Below, in pieces: positions 7,560 to 15,290 of a stretch of DNA of 32,112 nucleotides (positions are counted from its first letter, which is position 1; each line of letters opens with the position of its first letter). A program made the translations under genes and the position numbers. Under the pieces are notes generated by a model that was not told the origin of the DNA, did not search any database, and was given only the letters and a program-made list of their open reading frames with translations. The DNA lies in assembly GCF_020194955.2 (NCBI RefSeq), contig NZ_JAFCIY020000007.1, positions 1 through 32,112 of the forward strand. Reading direction: 5' to 3'. This DNA comes from Desulfuromonas sp. CSMB_57 (GTDB lineage: Bacteria > Desulfobacterota > Desulfuromonadia > Desulfuromonadales > Syntrophotaleaceae).

Positions 7560-8372
7560 TCAAGGCCTGCCCGGCCCCGCGCAGGTTGCCTCGGACAAGT
7601 TTCGGGCTGCTTCCACGGCCACGGCGATGGCCATGGTTTCCGAGGCGTGCTTGCCGGCCAGGTCGATGGCTTCGCCTGCCGTCCGTCCGGCCAGAACTCC
7701 GCAGACACAGCCGGCGGCAAAACCGTAGACGCCGCCCATCTTGAACAGGGTTCCCGCCTCCATTTCGTAGTTGAGCAGGTTGAGGCGTCGGTACTCCTCG
7801 GTGATGCCCTGCAGGCGGCGCAGCAGATGGGGATTGGCCGACGTGGCGGTGCGTTCCTGGCCTTCGTAGAAGGTGTCCACGGAGGCGGTCAACCCCAAAT
7901 GCCAGGGCACGGCCAGTTTCCCGGCCGCTGCCACCAGAGCGACGGTCACGAAGGGATCGGCGGCGGCCGGATATTCCGGCGGCGCGATGTCGTCGGCCGC
8001 CCCCTGGCGGCAGAGCGCGGCCCGGGAAATGACTACGCTGCCGACGGGCACTGTGCTGCTGATGGCGCCGCAGGTGCCGACCCGGATGATCTGGCGGATG
8101 CCGAGGGCGACCAGTTCGTTGACGACGATGCTCAGGGAGGGCGCGCCCATGCCGCTGGTGGCGGCCAGCAGCGGCCGGCCGTTATCCAGACGGGCCAGGT
8201 AGCTGTGCAGGCCGCGGCGTTCCGAGAGGGTTTTCAGACCCTGCACGCCGGGGGTGTCCCAGGCGATCTGACGGGCCCGTTCCGGTGCGCCGCAAAGCAG
8301 GGCCAGGGTCGGGGGCGCATCGCCCAGGTCCTCCCGGCCGAAGCCGAGGTGATAGAGTCGCGGATCATGCAT
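7560..8372 (-). CDS. udp: uridine phosphorylase (nucleoside phosphorylase family)
   Basis: 270 residues from the ATG at 8372. It cleaves uridine (and possibly related nucleosides) with phosphate to a base and ribose 1-phosphate. Matches to the E. coli Udp pattern are clear: 'YHLGF' near the start, 'TSGMGAPSLSIVVNEL', 'RVGTCGAI', 'LTASVDTFYEGQER' and the base/ribose-binding 'LNYEMEAGTLF' followed by 'GVLAGRT'. I chose the ATG at 8372 because GGAGAG stands before it and it overlaps the end of cdd by only 8 bases, a typical coupled overlap; an upstream start at 8402 would overlap by 38. With cdd it forms a pyrimidine-nucleoside salvage pair: cytidine to uridine to uracil. Confidence 0.9.
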   Translation of the reverse strand: MHDPRLYHLGFGREDLGDAPPTLALLCGAPERARQIAWDTPGVQGLKTLSERRGLHSYLARLDNGRPLLAATSGMGAPSLSIVVNELVALGIRQIIRVGTCGAISSTVPVGSVVISRAALCRQGAADDIAPPEYPAAADPFVTVALVAAAGKLAVPWHLGLTASVDTFYEGQERTATSANPHLLRRLQGITEEYRRLNLLNYEMEAGTLFKMGGVYGFAAGCVCGVLAGRTAGEAIDLAGKHASETMAIAVAVEAARNLSEATCAGPGRP

Positions 8373-8790
8373 GGGGCGTCTCTCCAGGTTTCGTGAGGGC
8401 AAAGGCCTGCGGCAGCAGAGCGGCCAGGTTGGCGATCCAGCGTTCCGGGCCGTCGCAGACCGCGATGACCGTCAGGTCCGGGACAAATTCCAGCAGGGCC
8501 TGTCGGCAGGCGCCGCAGGGTATGGTCGGAGTGGCTGTCGGCGTATAGAGCAGCAGGGCGGTGAACCGACGATGGCCGCGGGCGACAGCCTGGCAGAGGG
8601 CCGCCCGTTCGGCGCAGAGGGTCAGGCCGTAGGAGGCATTTTCGACATTGCAGCCGGCGCTGATTGCCCCGCCGGCTTCCAGCAGGGCGGCGCCGACGGC
8701 GAAGCCGCTGTAGGGGCTGTAGCTGTGACGGGCGGCCTGACGGGCGGCTTTTTCCAGCGCGGCAATCTGCTCCGGAGTAGGCGGAGGCAT
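8365..8790 (-). CDS. cdd: cytidine deaminase
   Basis: 141 residues, the tetrameric small form. It hydrolyses cytidine or deoxycytidine to uridine or deoxyuridine. The zinc site is complete: 'CAERAAL' holds the first Cys and the catalytic Glu, and 'PCGACRQ' holds the other two cysteines. 'YSPYSGFAVGAAL' and 'GCNVENASYGLT' are also conserved. It is translationally coupled to udp downstream (8-base overlap) and follows def by about 30 bases, so it probably belongs to the leftward operon ACT regulator-def-cdd-udp. Confidence 0.96.
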   Translation of the reverse strand: MPPPTPEQIAALEKAARQAARHSYSPYSGFAVGAALLEAGGAISAGCNVENASYGLTLCAERAALCQAVARGHRRFTALLLYTPTATPTIPCGACRQALLEFVPDLTVIAVCDGPERWIANLAALLPQAFALTKPGETPHA

Positions 8791-8819
8791 GGGCGACTCC
8801 TGGGCGTTTAGGGCTGCGG

Positions 8820-9323
8820 TCAGCGGTGTTTACGGCGGAACAGATCGGTTTTCAGGCTGGAAACCCGGTCCAAAAACAGCAGGCCGTCCAGATGATCGAT
8901 TTCATGCTGCAGGGCAATCGCCTCGAAGCCGTTGGCCCGAATCACCCGGCGCTCGCCGGAGCGATCACAAAACGCCACCACCACGCTTGCGGCGCGGGCG
9001 ACGTTGCCGGTGTAGTCGGGCACGCTCATGCAGCCCTCGCGGGAAATGCAGTGCCCCTCGCGTTCAAGGATATCGGGGTTGACCAGCACCAACTGGCCGT
9101 GATTGGCGTCGCGGCCCAGTTTGCTGTGGGAGACATCCACCACCACCACCCGCCAGGGTATGCCGATTTGGGGAGCGGCAACGCCCACGGAGTGGCCGGC
9201 GGCAATCATGGTGTCGAGCAGATCCTGGATCAGGCCGTCGGTTGCCGCATCGAACCTGGTCACCGGGGCGCAGATCTCCTTGAGGATCGGGTGCGGGTAG
9301 AGCAGGATCTCCCGGACGGCCAT
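8820..9323 (-). CDS. def: peptide deformylase
   Basis: 167 residues, usual length. It removes the N-formyl group from new proteins. All three motifs are present: 'GVAAPQIG', 'EGCMSVP' (metal-binding Cys) and 'QHEIDHLDG' (HExxH with catalytic Glu). The start 'MAVREILLYPHPIL' is family-typical. It begins 3 bases after the end of the ACT-domain gene and precedes cdd. It is not beside fmt, its usual partner, in this window; the formyltransferase at 24,561 is a different subfamily. Confidence 0.97.
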   Translation of the reverse strand: MAVREILLYPHPILKEICAPVTRFDAATDGLIQDLLDTMIAAGHSVGVAAPQIGIPWRVVVVDVSHSKLGRDANHGQLVLVNPDILEREGHCISREGCMSVPDYTGNVARAASVVVAFCDRSGERRVIRANGFEAIALQHEIDHLDGLLFLDRVSSLKTDLFRRKHR

Positions 9324-9326
9324 GGT

Positions 9327-9866
9327 CTACAGTTCCACGGGCGTGATGGGCCGCAGGGAGATGTCCACCTGCAGAGCCGCCTTCAACTGCGCCAGGGCGG
9401 CGTCCAGTTCCGTCAGTTCCTGACCGGGTGGCAACAAGGCCTCGATGACCATGACATAGATGGGTTGATCGGCGGTTCCGATGAGCTTGGTATTGAGGTC
9501 GGTGATATTGATCCGGCGCTCCTCCAAGGCTTTGACTACCGGATACACGATACCCGGCTTGTCCGAACCGTAGACGGAGATCATGCACAGTTCGCCTTCC
9601 AGCTTGGGCGCGGTTTCCTCGCCGGGGCGCAGTTGCCGTAGGAAAACGGACAGCCCTTCGGCCTCCAGATCCTCGAAGGCCTGGCCGAAGGCAGCCCCAT
9701 CCCGGAAGCGGGGGTGGGAGATGATCAAAATCATGGCGAACTGGCCGCCGAGGATGGTTGAACTGGAGTCGGCGATGTTGCAGCCGAGGCGGTAGAGAAT
9801 CTCCGCCACCTTGGCGACGATGCCGGGACGGTCGTGGCCGATGATGGTGAGGGCGAAATGACTCAT
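9327..9866 (-). CDS. two-ACT-domain protein, GcvR-like regulator
   Basis: 179 residues. Two ACT domains can be seen. The first (about residues 4-80) opens with 'LTIIGHDRPGIVAKVAEILY' and the second (about 92-170) with 'MISVYGSDKPGIVYPVVKAL' (each within the family pattern GxDRPG). This matches the glycine cleavage repressor GcvR family, which binds amino acids and acts through protein contacts, not DNA. No gcv gene is present here, so the partner is unknown. GGAGGAGC stands before the ATG. It heads the leftward set with def, cdd and udp. Confidence 0.85.
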   Translation of the reverse strand: MSHFALTIIGHDRPGIVAKVAEILYRLGCNIADSSSTILGGQFAMILIISHPRFRDGAAFGQAFEDLEAEGLSVFLRQLRPGEETAPKLEGELCMISVYGSDKPGIVYPVVKALEERRINITDLNTKLIGTADQPIYVMVIEALLPPGQELTELDAALAQLKAALQVDISLRPITPVEL

Positions 9867-9974
9867 GGCAGTGCTCCTCCAAATTGGGGAAGGATGGGTG
9901 CTTGCCCCTGGTACCCGTTTTTTCTATCATGAACCTGCGAAAATTGCCACTTTCCCTGTAGCGGAGCCTGGAAT

Positions 9975-10301
9975 ATGACCATTGATCCCGCGGAACTCGA
10001 CATCTCCTATTTCAAGGCCCCGGGACCCGGCGGCCAGAAAAAGAACAAGGCGGCCACGGCCGTGCGCTTGCGGCATCGGCCCAGTGGCCTGGTGGTGACT
10101 GCCGGCGAGCGCCGTTCGCGTCTCGCCAACCTGGCCCGGGCCATGGAGCGCCTCGAACAGCGCCTCGCCGACTCGCAGCGGCAGGCGCCGCCGCGTATCG
10201 CCACCCGACCCGGAAAGGGTGCCGTCGAGGAGCGGTTGCAGATGAAAAAGCGTCGCTCCGAACGCAAGACCCAGCGGCGGCGCCTGACGGATGGCTGGTG
10301 A
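9975..10301 (+). CDS. peptide chain release factor-like protein (GGQ domain)
   Basis: 108 residues. The motif PGPGGQ at about residues 16-21 is the peptidyl-tRNA hydrolysis GGQ of class-I release factors, followed by 'KKNKAATAVRLRHRPSGL'. The C-terminus is strongly basic (RRSERKTQRRR). There is no codon-recognition domain, so it resembles the small ArfB/YaeJ- and PrfH-like group that can release peptides from stalled ribosomes. Whether it acts as a rescue factor here is inference. The start at 9975 is supported by AGCCTGGA upstream, weakly. The next gene follows after 49 bases. Confidence 0.82.
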   Translation: MTIDPAELDISYFKAPGPGGQKKNKAATAVRLRHRPSGLVVTAGERRSRLANLARAMERLEQRLADSQRQAPPRIATRPGKGAVEERLQMKKRRSERKTQRRRLTDGW

Positions 10302-10350
10302 CGGGTCGCGGCGGGCGGTTCTCTTGCGCAGGACCGGCGCTTCTGCTAGC

Positions 10351-10587
10351 ATGGCGGCCATGAAAACCTCCGAAGAGACAAACCGGGAAAACCGCCTGGC
10401 CGAGCTGGAAGAGCGGGTCATGGAGTTGGAAATGCGCTTTACCCACCAGAGTCTCCAGCTCGAGGAATTGAGCGACGTGCTGCGGGACAACGCCGCCCGG
10501 TTGGCTCTCCTGCAGAGCCAGAATGCCGTGCTGCGGGATATGCTCGGCACTCTGGGGCCGCAGTTGGAAGAGTCGCCCGATGAGTGA
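10351..10587 (+). CDS. SlyX-like small coiled-coil protein
   Basis: 78 residues from ATG 10351 (a second ATG at 10360 is equally possible; neither has a strong ribosome site). The whole sequence is a heptad-patterned, Glu/Leu-rich helix: 'ENRLAELEERVMELEMRFTH' then 'QSLQLEELSDVL'. This matches the SlyX pattern, a small family of unknown function. Its TGA overlaps the start of the rhodanese gene by 8 bases, so the two are probably co-translated. Confidence 0.7.
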   Translation: MAAMKTSEETNRENRLAELEERVMELEMRFTHQSLQLEELSDVLRDNAARLALLQSQNAVLRDMLGTLGPQLEESPDE

Positions 10588-11092
10588 TGAAAGCCCGAAA
10601 TTGAGCCTGGTGCGGCCCCTGGTCGATGCCGCCCTGATGGTCGTGGTGGGCAGCCTGATCGGCTTGGCGGTCAACGGCCGTCTGCTCTGGGAGGTCCTGG
10701 AGCGGCATGCCTTGAGCCGCAACGACGAGCCGGTGGCCGAGGAACTGGCCACCCGTCTGCCCCTGCCCATCGGCCTGGAGGAATTGCGCGGTCTGCTGCC
10801 CGCCAACGCCCTGCTCATCGATGCCCGGCATCGGGAAAGCTATCGTCGTGGCCATCTGCCGGGAGCCCGAAATCTGCCCTGGGGCGATGCCGGCAAGCTG
10901 CTGCCGGCGTTGCGCGATGAAATCCCCCCCCAAACGACCCTGGTAGTCTACTGCAGCGGCTACGGTTGCGAGGATTCCTTTCTCCTGGCGCAGCGCCTGC
11001 TGCAGGACGGTTACCGGGATGTGAGGGTTTTCGAGGGCGGCTTGCCGGCTTGGCAGGCGGCCGGCCTGCCGTTGGAGGGAGTGCGGCCGTGA
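10580..11092 (+). CDS. membrane-anchored rhodanese-domain protein
   Basis: 170 residues from ATG 10580. An N-terminal hydrophobic segment (about residues 15-33, 'ALMVVVGSLIGLAV') anchors the protein. The rhodanese domain spans about 68-165, with 'LLIDARHRESYRRGHLPGA' (short form of the CH2A box) and active-site loop 'YCSGYGCEDS', whose first Cys is the expected catalytic residue. The end 'VRVFEGGLPAWQAAGLP' is the canonical closing motif. A role in persulfide transfer on the outer face of the membrane is inferred. It overlaps the next gene as GTGA (11089-11092), which ties it to the MauE-like protein. Confidence 0.87.
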   Translation: MSDESPKLSLVRPLVDAALMVVVGSLIGLAVNGRLLWEVLERHALSRNDEPVAEELATRLPLPIGLEELRGLLPANALLIDARHRESYRRGHLPGARNLPWGDAGKLLPALRDEIPPQTTLVVYCSGYGCEDSFLLAQRLLQDGYRDVRVFEGGLPAWQAAGLPLEGVRP

Positions 11093-11511
11093 AGCGTTAT
11101 TTGCCCCATCTGCTGCTGAGCTGCCGGCTGGCCCTTGGTGCCATCTTCGTCTATGCCGGCCTGCTCAAGGCCCTCGATGTCACGAGTTTTGCCGGCAGCA
11201 TCGCCAATTACCAATTGTTGCCGGAACTGCTCAACTACCTGGCGGCCGCTACCCTGCCCTACATCGAAATGCTGGCCGGCAGCCTGCTGCTGATTCGTCG
11301 CCATGTCCGGGGCGCCGCTCTGCTGCTGGGGGGGCTGACGGGGGTTTTCATGATCGCCCTGGCGTCGGTGCTGATCCGCGGCCTGGACATCGACTGCGGC
11401 TGTTTCGGAGTGGCCGCTCCGACTAGCGCCGTGACGGCACTGTGGCGTAATGCCGGCCTGTTATTGCTGGCGGCCGGAGCCTTTGTCGACGGCGGCCGGC
11501 GCTCTGCCTGA
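11089..11511 (+). CDS. MauE/DoxX-like integral membrane protein, GTG start
   Basis: 140 residues starting at GTG 11089, which overlaps the rhodanese stop (GTGA). Four hydrophobic helices are visible. 'RLALGAIFVYAGLLKALD' and the later 'DIDCGCFG' motif are diagnostic for the MauE/DoxX redox-associated membrane family, which helps form disulfides or deliver reducing equivalents across the membrane (known for MauE in methylamine dehydrogenase maturation). The paired cysteines near residues 104-106 probably act in thiol exchange with the upstream rhodanese. The overlap and shared theme point to one membrane thiol/sulfur system. Confidence 0.85.
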   Translation: MKRYLPHLLLSCRLALGAIFVYAGLLKALDVTSFAGSIANYQLLPELLNYLAAATLPYIEMLAGSLLLIRRHVRGAALLLGGLTGVFMIALASVLIRGLDIDCGCFGVAAPTSAVTALWRNAGLLLLAAGAFVDGGRRSA

Positions 11512-11514
11512 TCC

Positions 11515-13086
11515 ATGTCTCTTCTGCTGATCCACCCGCCGGCGGCCAAGCCGGCCGAACCGCCCCTGGGCCTGGCGGTGCTTCAGGCGCATCTGCGCGC
11601 CGCCGGCGCCGAGGTCCGGGTGTTCGATGCCAACCTCGACGCCTATCTTGACCATTTGCATCCCGCCCGGTTGGCAGCGGCGACCGGCCTCACCCCGGAA
11701 CCCCGGTTGCGTCGGGCGTTGCGTCATGCCGCGGCGGCCCTGGCCTTGCTGCGCTCGCCGGCGGCCATGAGCCGGCCGGCACGGTATGTGACGGCGGTCA
11801 ACCACCTCAACGATGCTCTTGGCGCTTATCGGGGCGCGAGTGGCGAAGAGCGCCTGACCCTCGGTGATTACCGGCATCAACGCCTGTCCGAATTCACGCC
11901 GGAGCATCTCGAACTGCTGGCGACGGGTCGGGAGCGCACCCTGTTCCACGATTATTATGTCCGCCAGGTGTTGCCGCGGGTACTGGCATGGCGGCCGCAG
12001 CGCATCGGCCTGTCCATCAATTATCGCCACCAGGTGTTGCCGGCCTTCGAGCTGGCCGGATTGCTGCGTCGGCAACTGCCCGAGGTGGAGCTGATAGCCG
12101 GCGGCGGCATGATCGGCTCCTGGCTGCCGGCGTTGCAAGGGGGGCTGAGGCTGCCGCCCTTCGATCGTCTGGTCGCCGGGGCCGGGGAGGAGCCGCTGGG
12201 GCGGCTGAGCCAGGGACAGGCCGGGACCGAAGTCCTGCTGAGCGGGGCGGGAGGAGCTAACTTCCGCCCCGATTTCGAAGGCCTCGAGCCTGCGGCTTAT
12301 CTCTCCCCGCTGCCGGTTCTGCCGGTGACGGCGACGCGCGGCTGTTACTGGGCGCGCTGCCTGTTCTGTCCGGAAGCGGGCGCCCCGGCGCATGCCTATC
12401 GGCCTATGCCGGGCAGCGCCCTGCCGAAAATGCTCCGGCAGCTGGCGGACCGCTGGCAGGTGCGCCATTTCCATCTGACGGACAACGCCATTCCGTTGCC
12501 GGCTTTGCGGGCCCTGGCCGGGAGCCCGGAGCTCATGGCGGACCTGGCCTGGTACGGTTTCGTCCGCTTCGAGCCCCAGTTGCTGCGCGGCGATCTGCTG
12601 CCCGGCCTCGCCCGGGCCGGGTGCCGGTTGCTGCAGTTGGGCCTGGAAAGCGGCGCCCAGCCGGTGCTGGATCGCCTCGGCAAGGGCACCCGGGTCGAGA
12701 GCGCGGCGGAGGTGCTGCGTCGGGCACGGCAGGCCGGCATCGCCACCTATGTCTACGTGCTGCTTGGCACGCCCGGCGAAAGCCTGGACGAATTGCAGCA
12801 GACCCGGGATTTTCTGCAGCGGCATGCCGACCACATCGACTTTCTCAACCTGGCCATCATGAACCTGCCGCGCCATTCGTCCCTGGCGGACGCGGCGGCA
12901 GGCTCTGATGCGGCTCTGGAGCCACTCGGTCTGTATCGGCCCGTTACCGAGGATGCCCGCGAACGGCGCAGCGCGCGTCGTTTTCTGCAGCAGGAGCTGT
13001 TGGGCGACCCGAGCATCCGCGCCATTGTCCGGCGGACGCCGCCCCTGTTCACCTCCAACCATGCCTTTTTCTTCCCGCCTCGATGA
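11515..13086 (+). CDS. B12-binding-type radical SAM protein
   Basis: 523 residues. The N-terminal half (about 1-265) opens 'LLLIHPPAAKPAEPPLGLAVLQAHL', the cobalamin-binding fold start, but the DxHxxG signature is not clear, so B12 binding is uncertain. The radical SAM core begins at 'TRGCYWARCLFC' with Cys277, Cys282 and Cys285, a C-x4-C-x2-C spacing seen in this subgroup rather than the commoner CxxxCxxC. 'GLESGAQPVLDRLGKG' and 'YVYVLLGTPGES' match the radical SAM GLES and substrate-loop regions. The substrate is not known. It starts 3 bases after the MauE-like stop and ends 57 bases before epmB, in one rightward run. Confidence 0.85.
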   Translation: MSLLLIHPPAAKPAEPPLGLAVLQAHLRAAGAEVRVFDANLDAYLDHLHPARLAAATGLTPEPRLRRALRHAAAALALLRSPAAMSRPARYVTAVNHLNDALGAYRGASGEERLTLGDYRHQRLSEFTPEHLELLATGRERTLFHDYYVRQVLPRVLAWRPQRIGLSINYRHQVLPAFELAGLLRRQLPEVELIAGGGMIGSWLPALQGGLRLPPFDRLVAGAGEEPLGRLSQGQAGTEVLLSGAGGANFRPDFEGLEPAAYLSPLPVLPVTATRGCYWARCLFCPEAGAPAHAYRPMPGSALPKMLRQLADRWQVRHFHLTDNAIPLPALRALAGSPELMADLAWYGFVRFEPQLLRGDLLPGLARAGCRLLQLGLESGAQPVLDRLGKGTRVESAAEVLRRARQAGIATYVYVLLGTPGESLDELQQTRDFLQRHADHIDFLNLAIMNLPRHSSLADAAAGSDAALEPLGLYRPVTEDARERRSARRFLQQELLGDPSIRAIVRRTPPLFTSNHAFFFPPR

Positions 13087-13143
13087 TTTCGCCACGGACC
13101 GAGCCGATGGGGATAGTGGATTTTTTTCAGGAGTTTTGAACCT

Positions 13144-14187
13144 ATGAGCGAATGGCAACGGCAACTGGCCGCGGCCCTGACCGATCCCGGCGACCTGGCG
13201 CGCCGTTACCAGTTGGACCCGGAGCCGCTGCGGGCGGTGGTAGAGCGTTATCCCATGCGCATCTCGCCCCACTACCTGGGGCTCATCCAAGGGCCGGGCG
13301 ACGCCATCTGGAAGCAGTGCGTACCCGATCCCCGGGAACTGGTGGCCACCGATGAGGTGCTCGATCCCCTCGACGAGGAACGGCTGTCGCCGGTGCCTCG
13401 CATCGTCCATCGCTATCCGGATCGGGTGCTGCTGCTGGCCTGCGGTGAGTGCGCCACCTATTGCCGTTTCTGTACCCGCAAGCGCAAGGTCGGCTGCCCG
13501 GCCATGGCCGGGACGGCGGAAGAACTGGCGCAGGCCCTGAGTTACCTGGAAAACACGCCGGCGGTGCGCGATGTGATTCTGTCCGGGGGCGATCCCCTGT
13601 TGCTCGAGGACGATCGGCTGGAGGATCTGCTGCGCCGGCTGCGGTCTATACCCCACGTTGAGATGATCCGCCTCGGCAGCCGGGTGCCGGTGACCCTGCC
13701 GGAGCGCATCACCGACCGGCTGTGCGCCATGCTGCGCGAGTTTCATCCCCTGTACCTGAACACCCATTTCAACCATCCCCGGGAACTGACCCCCGAGGCG
13801 GCCGCCGCCTGCCGGCGACTGGCCGATGCCGGCCTGCCCCTGGGCAACCAGACGGTGCTGCTGCGGGGTGTCAACGACACGGCTCCGACCATGCTGGAGC
13901 TGGTCCGGGGGCTGCTGAAAATCCGGGTGCGGCCCTATTACCTGCACCACATGGATCTGACATCCGGCACCGGTCATTTCCGCACCCGCATCGAGACCGG
14001 CCTGAATATCGTCGCCGCCCTGCGCGGACCGGTTTCCGGCCTGGCGGTGCCCCATTACGTCATCGACGCGCCGGGCGGCAAGGGCAAGATCCCCTTGCAG
14101 CCCGAGTACCTGCTGCGCGGGGGCCATCCGGCCCTGCTGCGCACCCCCGGCGGCGCCACCCTGGAATTTCCCAATCGGGTGGAGTAA
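13144..14187 (+). CDS. epmB: KamA-family radical SAM enzyme, EF-P (R)-beta-lysine synthase
   Basis: 347 residues, close to E. coli EpmB (about 340) and shorter than true lysine 2,3-aminomutases (over 400, with a zinc-binding tail). It isomerises L-lysine to (R)-beta-lysine. The cluster motif is Cys103-x3-Cys107-x2-Cys110 in 'CATYCRFCTRKR'. 'SGGDPLLL' is the SAM-binding GGD motif and 'PGGKGKIPLQP' contains the PLP lysine. AGGAG precedes the ATG. It converges on epmA and efp, the transferase and target, which supports the EpmB role over general lysine aminomutase. Confidence 0.93.
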   Translation: MSEWQRQLAAALTDPGDLARRYQLDPEPLRAVVERYPMRISPHYLGLIQGPGDAIWKQCVPDPRELVATDEVLDPLDEERLSPVPRIVHRYPDRVLLLACGECATYCRFCTRKRKVGCPAMAGTAEELAQALSYLENTPAVRDVILSGGDPLLLEDDRLEDLLRRLRSIPHVEMIRLGSRVPVTLPERITDRLCAMLREFHPLYLNTHFNHPRELTPEAAAACRRLADAGLPLGNQTVLLRGVNDTAPTMLELVRGLLKIRVRPYYLHHMDLTSGTGHFRTRIETGLNIVAALRGPVSGLAVPHYVIDAPGGKGKIPLQPEYLLRGGHPALLRTPGGATLEFPNRVE

Positions 14188-14267
14188 CCGTAGGGGGGCG
14201 TTATCGTTTCCGGATGAAAACTGCAGGTAACTATTCAGCTTCGTGGAGCAGGGTCTCGCGCCGCCCA

Positions 14268-14336
14268 CCCCGAGGGCCGCATGAACCCATCCATGGGGCT
14301 TGGCTGGCGCCATCCGGGCGCCAGACACCCTCGGGG
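14268..14336. repeat. branched palindromic element between epmB and epmA
   Basis: The gap between two convergent stops holds nested inverted repeats. The outer stem is CCCCGAGGG / CCCTCGGGG (14268-14276 and 14328-14336, 9 bp). An inner stem CTGGCGCC / GGCGCCAG (14304-14311 and 14317-14324, 8 bp, 5-base loop) is present, and a small CCCA..TGGG hairpin lies near 14286-14297. Together they fold as a three-way branched structure. There is no T tract. The layout resembles REP/BIME-type dispersed repeats, but only one copy is in the window. Confidence 0.6.
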
Positions 14337-14371
14337 AGGGCGCCCCGAGCCCCGGTGCTGAACGGTTACAG

Positions 14372-15283
14372 CTACAGCAGTTCCGGCGTAAAGGCGACCA
14401 CCTCGTCGATGGTTGCGGCATCGGTCAGCAGCATCACCAGACGGTCCAGGCCGAGGGCGATGCCGGCGGCGGGGGGCATGGCGGACAGTTCCTCGAGGAA
14501 TTTTTCCGGTTCGGGGACGGGACGCTTGCCGGCGGCGCGGCGGGCCGCCTCGTCGGCACGAAAACGGGCGCGCTGCTCCGTGACATCGGTGAGTTCCGAG
14601 AAGGCGTTGGCCAGTTCCAGTCCGGCCAGATAAAGTTCGAAACGCTCGGCGACATCGGGCCGCCGGGGATGACGGCGGGCCAGGGCGGCCAGGGTGGCGG
14701 GGTATTCATACAGCAAAGTCGGCCGCTGTCTGCCCAGGTGCGGTTCGACCTTCTCCGTCAGAACCTCGTCGAAGCGGTCCGCGGCCAGGGCTTCCGCGAC
14801 GCTCAGGTCGGCATGGCGGGCGAAGGCCTCGGCTACCGTCAGCCGCTCCCAGGGGGGCGCCAGATGGAGGGTTTCGCCCTGCCAGGTCAGCGTTCCGGAC
14901 GGCACCAGGGTGGTCAGCAGCGCTTCGCATTCCTCCATCAGAAAATGGTAGTCGCGGTCGGCGGCATACCATTCCAGCATGGTGAATTCCGGCAGGTGAC
15001 GGCCGCCGCGCTCATCGGAGCGCCAGCAGCGGCAGATTTGGAACAGGCGGGGATAACCGGCCGCCAGCAGGCGCTTCATGCACAGTTCGGGGCTGGTGTG
15101 CAAAAACCAGCCGTCGCTGCCGACGGGATCGATGTGGCATTCCGGGGCGTTGCCCGGGATGCGGTGGGGGGTTTCCACTTCCAGGTAGCCGCGTTCCATA
15201 AAAAAGGCCCGGATCGTCTGCACAATCCGGGCCCGCTGCTCCAGGGTCCGGCGCTTTCTGGCCAGGGCCCAATTGCCTTCCAT
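14372..15283 (-). CDS. epmA: EF-P--(R)-beta-lysine ligase, class II LysRS-like
   Basis: 303 residues, similar to E. coli EpmA/GenX/PoxA (325). It is a lysyl-tRNA synthetase catalytic core without the anticodon domain, and uses ATP to attach beta-lysine to EF-P. Class II motifs are visible: motif 1 'FFMERGYLEVETPH', motif 2 'FQICRCWRSDERGGRHLPEF' and motif 3 'GIALGLDRLVMLL'. 'HTSPELCMKRLLAAGY' is typical of the GenX branch. It begins 7 bases after the efp stop, so efp-epmA is an operon, and it ends facing epmB. Confidence 0.95.
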   Translation of the reverse strand: MEGNWALARKRRTLEQRARIVQTIRAFFMERGYLEVETPHRIPGNAPECHIDPVGSDGWFLHTSPELCMKRLLAAGYPRLFQICRCWRSDERGGRHLPEFTMLEWYAADRDYHFLMEECEALLTTLVPSGTLTWQGETLHLAPPWERLTVAEAFARHADLSVAEALAADRFDEVLTEKVEPHLGRQRPTLLYEYPATLAALARRHPRRPDVAERFELYLAGLELANAFSELTDVTEQRARFRADEAARRAAGKRPVPEPEKFLEELSAMPPAAGIALGLDRLVMLLTDAATIDEVVAFTPELL

Positions 15284-15290
15284 AGGGTTC

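Noticed and set aside
11461-14421. A 986-codon open frame on the minus strand over the radical SAM and epmB genes
   Set aside because: It is antisense to two well-supported genes with intact motifs and its translation is Gln/Arg/Gly-rich with no domain. Long antisense frames are common in GC-rich coding DNA.
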